From Defluviicoccus sp. (GTDB lineage Bacteria > Pseudomonadota > Alphaproteobacteria > Rhodospirillales > Defluviicoccaceae): DNA of 6,664 nucleotides. This document shows positions 1-5,466 of this stretch, in pieces. The notes beneath the pieces were generated by a model that did no database searches, had not been told where the DNA came from, and saw nothing but the letters and a program-made list of their open reading frames with translations. The stretch covers positions 3,544,223 to 3,550,886 of the forward strand of contig CP058705.1 in assembly GCA_013414705.1 (NCBI GenBank), in the 5' to 3' direction. A program made the position numbers and the translations under genes. Each line of letters starts with the position of its first letter. Positions within the stretch are counted from its first letter, which is position 1.

Positions 1-955
1 GGCGACGCGGCAGCGTCGTTCAACCCCGGCCAGCGTGCTGGGGGTCATGTCCACGGCGTTGCCGGCGAGGACGCCGATGACGCCATCGCGCCACACCGCC
101 ATCGGCGATCGACCGGCCAATGCCTGATGGGGGCGTCCTGCGTTGTAAAAGCGGATCCAAGCAGCGATACCGGTGCGTGCCTCGCAGCCGTCGGCATAGC
201 CCTTCAGGGAGACGTCTTCGTCCTTCAGCGACCACCACAGCCGTTCGATGAAGACGTTATCAATCCAGCGGCCGCGGCCGTCCATCGAGATGCGGATACC
301 GGCGCTCGTCAGCCGTCCGGTGAACGCGGCGCTGGTGAACGGGCTTCCTGGTCGGTGTTGAAAATGTCCGGTCTTTCGAAACGGGTCAGTGCCTCGTCCA
401 GCGCGTCGACGCAGACTGCGGTATCCATGGTGTTCGACAGCCGCCAAGCCAGCACCGCCCGGCCCGCCCCGTTCTTCTTCATCAAAGGGCGATGATCGCC
501 ACCAGGTAAAGGAAGCCGCGACCAATCGGACTGTACGTGATATCCGCCGCCCACACTGGGTTCGGCCGGTCGATCACCGCGTCGCGCAGGAGGTAGGGGA
601 AAATCTTGTCGCCCGATCTTGTGGTCCGGTGCCGGCTTCGTCGTCTTCGGTTTTGGCCCCAGCGCGGCGATCCCCATCCGCCGCATCAATCGTTGCACCC
701 GCTTGCGATTGATCGTGATCCCTTCGGCGCGCAGCATCGTCGTCATCCGCCGCGAACCCCAAGATGCTCCTGGGAAACGGCCAGGCCATGAACAGTGTGT
801 CGATCCGCCGCATCAGCGCCAGGTCGACGTCGTCGTTCGCCGGAACAGGGCGATAAACTCCCGACCGGGCAATCCCGAGCAGGTGACACTGGCGGCGGAT
901 CGAACTCTCCGCAATCGCCGCGCTCGAGCATCGCTCTGTGGTCCGGTCTGCTCAT
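1..955 (-). pseudogene. IS3-family OrfB transposase (DDE integrase core), multiply frameshifted, 3' end off window
   Basis: OrfB normally joins OrfA by programmed frameshifting to make the OrfAB transposase that cuts and joins IS ends. Segments visible in order: MSRPDHRAMLERG at the ATG 953-955; SSIRRQCHLLGIARSGVYRP and LALMRRIDTLFMAWPF after a shift near 911; MTTMLRAEGITINRKRVQRL and GIAALGPKPKTTKPAPDHK after a shift near 765; RPNPVWAADITYSPIGRG after one near 612; RAVLAWRLSNTMDT to DIFNTDQ after one near 480; and GSPFTSAAFTGRL to FYNAGRPHQALAGRSP after one near 343. The three acidic residues expected of the DDE site are all readable (D in WAADITY, D in FNTDQ, E in FIERLW), but in different frames. 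No single frame gives an active protein. The last segment stays open almost to base 1; family members usually read LAGLNDAAA there, which would need one more shift at the C run 24-27. Confidence 0.92.
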
Positions 956-1264
956 CGCCCGGACCTCCGCGCTAAAAAGAGGTTTCCACCGTCAACTGCC
1001 CGATCTCGGCGTGCAGCTTCTCGATCTCCCGCTCGTGTGTCTGTTCGGCATCAACGCCCACCCCGGAGTCGACGGCGCGCGCCGCGTTGTCCAGCAGCTG
1101 TTTCCAGAGGCTGCGCCTCGCTGCGCGCACCAGGCGTAAATCTGGTTGGGATGAACCTCATAACGTACAGCGAGATCCGCCACCGTCGCCTGCTCCCGCA
1201 GTGCCTCCAAGGCAATTTTCGCCTTCAGACCTGCATCGATCTTCCGTCTCGGTTTCTTCATCAT
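952..1264 (-). pseudogene. IS3-family OrfA (helix-turn-helix DNA-binding subunit), frameshifted
   Basis: OrfA supplies the DNA-binding part of IS3 transposase. The start ATG (1262-1264) is followed by [20 protein letters not shown] and [20 protein letters not shown], a typical transposase_8 helix-turn-helix, ending QIYAW at about residue 45. The frame is then lost in a segment at about 1098-1127. Family members continue directly with a [14 protein letters not shown] stretch; here [20 protein letters not shown] and [15 protein letters not shown], the coiled-coil part, appear in the next frame. A second shift near 980 is needed to reach LFLARRSGR and the stop at 952-954, which overlaps the orfB start. 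The unshifted frame stops at 992 after about 90 codons. The start is preceded closely by GGAG, within a hairpin described separately. Confidence 0.9.
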
Positions 1265-1290
1265 CGGCTCCGTCTATCACCACGGAGCCG
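1265..1290 (-). promoter_or_regulatory. Hairpin covering the Shine-Dalgarno sequence of IS3 orfA
   Basis: On the minus strand CGGCTCCGT, an 8-base loop and ACGGAGCCG form a perfect 9-bp stem that ends directly at the orfA ATG. The only good ribosome-binding sequence (GGAG, in the 3' arm) lies inside the stem. If transcribed, the stem would hide the site and lower orfA translation. This resembles mRNA structures in other insertion sequences that limit transposase made from outside transcripts, but the function here is inferred from geometry only. Confidence 0.6.
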
Positions 1291-1316
1291 ACCCAGATCC
1301 AATCAAGCCCTCGTCC

Positions 1317-1336
1317 CAAAATCGGGGGCCGCTTCA
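1317..1336 (-). repeat. Terminal inverted repeat of IS3 element A (orfA-side end)
   Basis: Minus-strand sequence TGAAGCGGCCCCCGATTTTG, 72 bp before the orfA start, has the TG start and C-rich block usual for IS3-family ends. The partner end is outside the window, so the repeat cannot be confirmed by pairing. Confidence 0.6.
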
Positions 1337-1979
1337 ACGGTTCAGGTGCGTGTGCGTATTTCTCCTGATAGCGGCAAATGCGCCGATGTTGTTGAATAAC
1401 AGTGTGGATGAGAGGCTGAATCGACGTGCTGCCGCTCTTTCCGGATGACAGGATGAAGTTACAGGAGGTCGAGCTACGCCAAGGCCTCTCCTATGGATGG
1501 TTTAACGTTCTGACTTAAGTAGCCGATTCTCTAAGATGTTCTTGTTTTAACCGGGCAAGTTGGTTTATCGCATCACTGTCCGGCAGGCGGACCGTATCAT
1601 GACACGACTTAAATTAGTGCCAATCGTGGACGATCATCAAAAGCATGGCGCAGCTGCGCGGATGGTCTTCTTCTGCCTGCATCGACCACCACAGAGTGCA
1701 AGAAAACTCACGGCCCGGTTCTGGATCGCTCATAGCAAATCCGTGGAGGGAGTTGCACTCCTCGGAGGTGGTTGCCAGGAGAATTGGACGGAGGAATTAA
1801 GAGATTCTCAGAATCTTCGTGCGTAGGCCGTTTTACAGAGCCGCTTTGAAGCGGTCTTCGAGCAGGAAGAGGCGTTCGGCATCGCCCATTCCCCGGGCGG
1901 CTTTTTCATGCCTTTGCCGCCCGGTTCAACACCGGGAACAGGAGCTTCGGAGCAGCTTGGTGAGTGGGAAAATATCCAC
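1337..1979. other. Unassigned AT-richer segment between two IS3 remnants
   Basis: No gene could be recognised in these 643 bases. Part is clearly AT-richer than the flanks: bases 1501-1560 are 23/60 GC, while the insertion sequences on either side are well above 60%. Reading frames on both strands are short. The longest plus frame (TTG start at 1560, to 1826) has no recognisable motif. A 39-codon minus frame runs from 1733 to 1614. A separate short minus frame near 1833-1925 looks more coding-like and is listed on its own. A perfect 15-base palindrome (AGATTCT, C, AGAATCT) lies at 1802-1816. The segment may be a remnant of the chromosome into which the IS elements inserted, or of an older unrecognised element. 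Confidence 0.4.
1833..1925 (-). pseudogene. Possible C-terminal coding remnant, unknown family
   Basis: A minus-strand frame open from about 1925 to the stop at 1833-1835 ends in EKAARGMGDAERLFLLEDRF and KAAL, a charged, helix-forming stretch with strong amphipathic spacing. It looks more like the true end of a protein than a chance frame. No start codon or upstream part is found in the same frame, because a stop lies just before it, so at best this is the tail of a gene broken by a frameshift or by the IS3 end at 1980. I do not recognise the family. Chance remains possible at 30 codons. Confidence 0.25.
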
Positions 1980-2180
1980 TGATCTTACCCCGGAAGAGTG
2001 GACACCAGTTTATGCGGCCTGATGCGCTGTCTGTTCGAAGGTGAGAAACCCGAGGGTGGAGTGGAGCCCTGACGAGGGTTCCAGGTTTCGATGTAAGCGA
2101 ACAAATCTCGTTTAATGGCTTCCCGAGCAGGGTCTCGCCGCTAATGGACGCGTTCCGGTTTCAAGCTGCCGAAGAAGCAT
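1980..2180 (-). mobile_element. IS3-family element B, 3' remnant
   Basis: Only the end of orfB and the adjoining terminus remain. The terminus reads TGATCTTACCCCGGAAGAGT on the plus strand from 1980, with the TG start seen at IS3 ends, and lies 30 bp beyond the orfB stop. The left boundary is therefore fairly firm; the right boundary, near 2180, is where the homology to orfB stops and element C begins. Its terminus and orfB sequence both differ from element A, so this is a different IS3 element and not a second copy. Confidence 0.7.
2010..2180 (-). pseudogene. IS3-family OrfB transposase, C-terminal fragment
   Basis: Reading from about 2180 down: FFGSLKPERVH, a stop (TAG), RRDPAREAIKRDLFAYIETW, then after a one-base shift LHSTLGFLTFEQTAHQAA and a stop at 2010-2012. 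IS3 OrfB proteins end with the same order, SFF.LK.E.VH then FAYIE..YN..R.HS.LGY.TP. This covers only the last ~55 residues, downstream of the catalytic glutamate. The in-frame TAG and the frameshift at about 2073-2083, where the usual YN..R is garbled, show decay on top of truncation. Confidence 0.75.
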
Positions 2181-2504
2181 AAACCGAAGCGGGTTTTCCG
2201 GAGGCTCCAACTCTTGCGAGGAAGGAGCCATGATGAGCAAGACGACGAACAAGTTTGCCCCTGCAGTTCACGCCAGCGCAGTCAGGGTGGTCCTTGAGCA
2301 CGAGGACGATCGCGAGTCCCGGTGGGCCGCTCTCGCCTTGATCGCCGCCAAGATCGGCTGCGCGCTGCAGACGCTGCGGCTGTGGGTAAAGAAGGCGGAG
2401 CGAGACGGCGGTCGGATCGACGGTGGAGCCCCGGACAGAACGTCCGCCTGAAGACCCTCGATCGAGAGAAGCGGGAACTCTGACAGGCGAACGAGATCTT
2501 AAGG
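2181..2504 (+). mobile_element. IS3-family element C, 5' remnant
   Basis: This carries a leader with GCGGGTTTTCCGGAGGCTCC (2189-2208), which resembles the ends of many IS3 elements, followed by a strong ribosome-binding site and orfA. It stops abruptly at about 2498-2506, where an IS5-family element begins on the other strand. The orfB, the coding part with the catalytic site, is missing altogether. The left boundary near 2181 is approximate, taken from where element B homology ends. Confidence 0.7.
2230..2504 (+). pseudogene. IS3-family OrfA, frameshifted, with internal stop and truncated 3' end
   Basis: Preceded by GAAGGAG six to twelve bases upstream, the ATG-ATG start leads into SKTTNKFAPAVHASAVRVVL, then SRWAALALIAAKIGCALQTL and RLWVKKAERDGG, the helix-turn-helix of IS3 OrfA. 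Three lesions follow. A one-base deletion at about 2428-2435 puts the ORF out of frame, so it stops at 2449. In the restored frame (GQNVRLKTLDREKREL) a TGA at 2481-2483 replaces the arginine codon expected in REL-R-QANEILR. Finally the protein is cut after QANEILR at about 2504 by the junction with an IS5 element. Family members are usually about 90-110 residues, so the end of the coiled coil is lost. This OrfA is unlike that of element A. Confidence 0.85.
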
Positions 2505-2888
2505 GTGGGAACCTTGGCGACGGCTTGGTCGACCTGTCGGGCGTTGTCGCCGCCGTCGGCCCAGACCAGTTCGAGCCATGGGAAGCGGGTGCGGATCCTG
2601 TCGAGCACCAGGCCGGCGCCGTCGCGATCTCTGGATGCCGGCGGAGTGGACGACGATGCGCATCGGCAACCCGAGGGTATCGACCAGGGCGTGGATCTTG
2701 CGGCCTTTCACCTTCTTGCCGGCGTCATAGCCCACCGCGCCGTCGTTGCCGCCCCTTCTCCCACCGACTTTAGCGACGGGCTGTCGAGAACCGCCGCGCT
2801 CGGGCTCGCGTCGCGGCCCTGCCGTTCACGCAAGGCCGTGTGCAGTTCCGCCCAGATCGCCTCCCAGACGCCGTCGCGCTGGAACGCA
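2498..2888 (-). mobile_element. IS5-family element D, 3' part (right of the IS66 insertion, 3' end lost)
   Basis: On the minus strand this continues the element that begins near 5450 and is interrupted by IS66 at 2889-5135. It ends within CTTAAGG (2498-2504), a string that fits both this element and IS3 element C, so the junction may have formed at that short match. The final ~45-50 transposase residues and the terminal inverted repeat of the element are missing. Confidence 0.85.
2498..2888 (-). pseudogene. IS5-family transposase, middle part, frameshifted and truncated
   Basis: Continuing from the N-terminal piece at 5136-5389, the frame reads [40 protein letters not shown], then after a shift near 2757 [20 protein letters not shown] and [20 protein letters not shown], then after a shift near 2630 [20 protein letters not shown] and [20 protein letters not shown]. 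The first two catalytic aspartates of the IS5 DDE domain are present (VLDS, WADGG). The region with the third residue, the glutamate in the usual VVERTF, is gone because the element ends at VPTLK near 2500. The protein cannot be active. Confidence 0.9.
2881..2888 (+). repeat. Target site duplication of IS66, left copy
   Basis: GGAACGCA, identical to 5136-5143. Eight bases is the usual duplication length for IS66-family elements. Confidence 0.95.
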
Positions 2889-2908
2889 GTAACCATCCGG
2901 CGGGGGCC
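2889..2908 (+). repeat. IS66 left terminal inverted repeat
   Basis: GTAACCATCCGGCGGGGGCC. It matches the reverse complement of the right end at 18 of 20 positions, and homology stops just inside. The GTAA start is typical of IS66 ends. Confidence 0.95.
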
Positions 2909-2991
2909 GTCTTCTTTGGGCCTGTGTGATGTGGCCTGATGGAGCCGTAGTGCAGAGGTCGGTGTTTGCATCGGTGCAAGAGACGAAGCTT

Positions 2992-3109
2992 ATGGCGCAG
3001 GTTTATGTTTTCACCGCCCCTGAACGTCGGCGACGGTTCAGCCTTGAGCAAAAGCGGGCGATGGTTGCGGCGGCGTTTGCGCCCGGGGCTGTTGTGGCTG
3101 ATGTGGCGC
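2992..3109 (+). pseudogene. tnpA: IS66 accessory protein TnpA, N-terminal fragment
   Basis: TnpA is the small helix-turn-helix accessory protein that IS66 elements need alongside TnpB and TnpC. The ATG at 2992 opens MAQVYVFTAPERRRRFSLEQ, KRAMVAAAFAPGAVVADVAR, which is the start of the TnpA helix-turn-helix. After about 39 residues the sequence changes, mid-helix, into tnpB in another frame. In the tnpA frame the reading goes on as GAGVAGGGPDGHAPR, which is tnpB read in the wrong frame. Roughly two thirds or more of the protein is missing. There is only a weak purine-rich stretch (AGAGACGAAG) before the start. Confidence 0.88.
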
Positions 3110-3439
3110 GGGGTGCGGGTGTGGCTGGCGGTGGGCCGGACGGACATGCGCCGCGGCATGAATGGCTTGGCGCTGCAGGTTCAAGAGACGCTGCGGCGCG
3201 ATCCGCACGCTGGCGATCTCTATGTCTTCCGCGGCCGGCGTGGTGACCTGATCAAGATTCTCTGGCACGACGGGCTGGGGATGTCACTCTATGCCAAGCG
3301 ATTGGAACGGGGGCGGTTCATCTGGCCGTCCCCCACTGACGGTATTGTGTCGATCACGCCAGCGCAGCTTTCCTATTTTCTTGATGGGATTGACTGGCGC
3401 AACCCGCAGCACACCTACCATCCGCAACGGGCCGGCTGA
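3110..3439 (+). pseudogene. tnpB: IS66 accessory protein TnpB (Orf2), start lost
   Basis: From 3110 the frame reads GVRVWLAVGRTDMRRGMNGL, ALQVQETLRRDPHAGDLYVF, RGRRGDLIKILWHDGLGMSL, ending DGIDWRNPQHTYHPQRAG at the TGA 3437-3439. This is the strongly conserved IS66 Orf2 protein, of unknown biochemical role but needed for transposition. About 109 residues remain of the usual ~115; the start codon and the first few residues (usually M-I-x-x-P-x before GVRVWLA) were removed by the deletion that fused it to tnpA. The frame is open upstream to a TTG at 2966, but that extension is tnpA read in the wrong frame. The remaining sequence has no other lesion. Confidence 0.9.
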
Positions 3440-3508
3440 AACGCCGGCGGCACACCGTGACGCCGATTTTACGAGTCAAACGGGCCGGATCGATGATTCA
3501 ATGCGGCC

Positions 3509-5099
3509 ATGAGTTTGCCGCCTGCCACCGTTCCCGATGACCTCGCAACGCTGAAAGCGGCGCTCTTGGCCGAGCGCTCGGCCCGTCTGGAGGCAGAGGC
3601 GTGGGCGTCGGGCGCGGAGGCGATGGTGGCGCATCTGAAACTCATGATCGCCTGCCCGAAGGGGATGCGAAGCATCAAGCTGAAGCGCGAGCGGTTTGGG
3701 GCATCGGCCGAGCGCAGCCGCAAGCTGCTCGACCAGCTGGAGTTGCAGCTGGAGGAGTTGGAGGCAACGGCCGCTGAGGATGCCCCTGTCGCCGCGGCCG
3801 ACGAGAGCACGGTCAAGAGCTTTTCCCGACGCAAGCCGGTGCGGGCCCCGTTGCCGGCACACCTACCGCGCGAGCGCGTTGTTATCCCGGCGCCGCCGGC
3901 CTGTCCCTGCTGCGGCGGCAAGCTGCACAAACTGGGCGAAGACGTCACCGAGACGCTCGAGGTGATCCCCGCCAGTGGAAGGTGATCCAGACCGTCCGCG
4001 AAAAATTCAGCTGCCGGTCGTGCGAGCGGATCACCCAGCCGCCGGCGCCGTTTTATCCGATCGCCCGCGGTCGGGCCGGTGCCGGGCTGCTGGCGATGGT
4101 CCTTTACGGCAAGTATGGCGATCATCTGCCGCTCAACCGGCAGAGCGAGGGCTTCGCCCGCGAAGGCATCGATCTCGACGTCTCCACCCTGGCGGATTGG
4201 GTCGGCGCCTGTACGGCAGCGCTGTCGCCCCTGGTCGAACTGATCCGCCACCATGTCCTGGCGGCCGAGCGCCTGCACGGCGACGACACCACCGTACCGG
4301 TCCTTGCCAAGGGCAAAACCGTCACCGGCCGGCTGTGGACCTACGTCCGCGACGACCGGCCGTTCGGTGGACCTGACCCGCCGGCCGCTGTCTACTTTAC
4401 TCCCGCAACCGCTCGGGCGAACACCCGCGCCGGCATCTGGCCTCCTACGGCAGAATCCTCCAGGCCGACGCCTACGCCGGGTTCAACGACCTCTATGAGC
4501 CGTGCCGCTGGCCGGCGCCGATCACCGAGGCGGCGTGTTGGAGCCATGCACGGCGCAAGTTCTTCGTGCTCGCCGACGTCGCCAAGGCGCCGTTGGCCCT
4601 GGAGGCGGTGCGTCGGATCGATGTCCTCTTCGCCATCGAGCGCGAAATCAATAGCACCAAGGCCACGCAGCGCCTCGCCGTCCGCCAACAACGATCACGG
4701 CTGCTCGTTGCCGACTTCGAAGCCTGGATGCGGAGCGAGCGGGCCAGGCTCTCGCGCCACAACGAGATCGCCAAGGCGATGGACTACATGCTCAAACGCT
4801 GGGTTGCCTTTACCCACGTTCTCGACGATGGCCGGATCTGCTTTTCCAACAACGCCGCCGAACACGCGCTGCGCGGTGTCGCCGTCGGTCGTAAAAATTG
4901 GCTGTTTGCCGGATCCGACCGCGGCGGCGAGCGGGCTGCTGCGATCTACACCCTCATCACCACCGCCAAACTCAACGACATCAACCCGCAGGCCTGGCTC
5001 GAAGACGTGCTCCGCCGCATCGCCGATCACCCGGTCGGCAAACTCACCGATCTTCTCCCATGGAATTGGACGCCGACTGCCAATGCAGCAGCAGCCTGA
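3509..5099 (+). pseudogene. tnpC: IS66-family transposase TnpC, two one-base deletions
   Basis: TnpC is the DDE transposase of IS66. Start ATG 3509 lies 69 bp after tnpB. Parts in order: a leucine-zipper-like region (SRKLLDQLELQLEELEA); a zinc-binding motif pairing ACPCCGGKL with CRSCE; the core with LHGDDTTVPVLAKGK, ILQADAYAGF and NNAAEHALRGVAVGRKNW, holding the expected D, D and E; and the C-terminal LLPWNW. The frame is lost at a C run (3967-3970, where family members read EVIPRQWKVIQT) and again at 4396-4399 (expected VYFYSRN). Adding back one base at each place gives 531 codons, the normal size. An in-frame stretch of about eight residues, CPKGMRSI (3653-3676), seems extra compared with the usual LKLMIAKLKRE. 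If the two deletions are real, the protein is not made; sequencing error in homopolymers is possible for the first. Confidence 0.93.
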
Positions 5100-5115
5100 A
5101 CTTCATCACCCCCAT

Positions 5116-5135
5116 GGCCCTCGCCGGATGATTAC
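5116..5135 (-). repeat. IS66 right terminal inverted repeat
   Basis: On the minus strand GTAATCATCCGGCGAGGGCC, 18/20 identical to the left end. It begins 17 bp past the tnpC stop. Confidence 0.95.
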
Positions 5136-5143
5136 GGAACGCA
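5136..5143 (+). repeat. Target site duplication of IS66, right copy
   Basis: GGAACGCA, identical to 2881-2888. On the minus strand it encodes part of the IS5 transposase (codons for R-A-F). Confidence 0.95.
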
Positions 5144-5389
5144 CGGAAAATGTTGCAAACCGTCGCGCGCGGCGGAAACCCGTCACGGGGCAGAGAGCGC
5201 CAGGGACAGCCGGTGCGCAGCAGACAGAAGATGGCGTTCAGCGCCGCCCGCATGTCGGTCGTCCGGGGTCGACCGCCACGCTTCGCCGCTGGGATCAGTG
5301 GCCGCAGCCCTCCCATTCCGCATCTGTCAAAGTGCTCGGAAATTGGCCGCCGTCCCGCCGATAGGCCCTCGATGTTCGTTCGTCCACAT
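5136..5389 (-). pseudogene. IS5-family transposase, N-terminal part, frameshifted, interrupted by IS66
   Basis: The family start MWTNEHR is found at the ATG 5387-5389. A one-base deletion near 5367 leads to [20 protein letters not shown], and another near 5310 to [20 protein letters not shown] and [20 protein letters not shown], then [17 protein letters not shown] at the IS66 insertion point. This is the DUF4096 domain typical of IS5/IS427-type transposases. Joining codons across the insertion gives NIFRAF-QRDGVWEAIW without a frame change. An ATG at 5422-5424 is in frame with the last part but starts in non-conserved sequence and is not the family start. Two lesions in under 100 bp show that this copy was inactive apart from the IS66 disruption. 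Confidence 0.9.
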
Positions 5390-5466
5390 CCCACTTCACC
5401 GTTCCTCCCCATGGAATCGGTCAATCACACAACCACAACGCGCGTAACAGGCTTTTGGTCAGGCTT

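Larger units (their letters stand above)
1..1336 (-). mobile_element. IS3-family insertion sequence (element A), degenerate, cut by window edge
   Basis: Read on the minus strand, this is an IS3-type element: a terminal sequence starting TGAAGCGGCC at 1336, orfA from 1264, and orfB overlapping the orfA stop in an ATGA at 952-955. The orfB reading continues to base 1, so the 3' end and its inverted repeat lie outside the window, and target duplication cannot be checked. The protein segments are clearly IS3-like but spread over all three minus frames, with lesions near 1115, 980, 911, 765, 612, 480 and 343, and possibly in the C run at 24-27. It is a dead copy. Family assignment is secure; the subgroup is not determined. 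Confidence 0.93.
2889..5135 (+). mobile_element. IS66-family insertion sequence, internally deleted, inserted in IS5 element D
   Basis: A 2247-bp element bounded by 20-bp inverted repeats that differ at two bases and start with GTAA, flanked by identical 8-bp duplications. Its genes run tnpA, tnpB, tnpC in the standard IS66 order. It is shorter than the ~2.5 kb usual for elements with this gene set, which agrees with an internal deletion joining tnpA to tnpB at about 3110. It sits inside the IS5 transposase gene, in the opposite direction; removing it together with one 8-bp copy restores the IS5 codons across the site. Both ends look usable, but no intact transposition gene remains. Confidence 0.97.
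5136..5450 (-). mobile_element. IS5-family element D, 5' part
   Basis: This is the transposase start and upstream end of the IS5 element that continues at 2888 on the far side of IS66. The outer boundary is estimated at about 5450 because the hydrolase stop codon is at 5467-5469 and the intervening sequence (GCCTGTTACGCGCGTTGTGG on the minus strand) looks like an IS end. The matching end has been lost, so this cannot be verified by pairing. Together the two parts make about 700 bp of an element that is usually 830-870 bp. Confidence 0.75.

Noticed and set aside
1560..1826. An 88-codon plus-strand frame in the unassigned segment
   Set aside because: TTG start without a clear ribosome-binding site, no recognisable motif, and composition that does not look coding.
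1841..1854. CCGCTT-TG-AAGCGG palindrome as a transcription terminator
   Set aside because: The stem is short with a two-base loop, no T-run follows on either strand, and it lies inside a possible coding remnant.
2966..3109. Upstream extension of tnpB from a TTG at 2966
   Set aside because: This stretch is tnpA read in the wrong frame, opened by the deletion at about 3110.
3982..5364. A 460-codon plus-strand reading frame
   Set aside because: Only the first part (to about 4396) is TnpC. After that it is tnpC in the wrong frame, then the IS66 end and the antisense of the IS5 gene, with low-complexity Ser/Arg/Pro content.
5144..5424. ATG at 5424 as start of the IS5 transposase
   Set aside because: The conserved start MWTNEHR is at 5389 in another frame; the 5424 start leads through non-conserved residues and is only in frame after two lesions.
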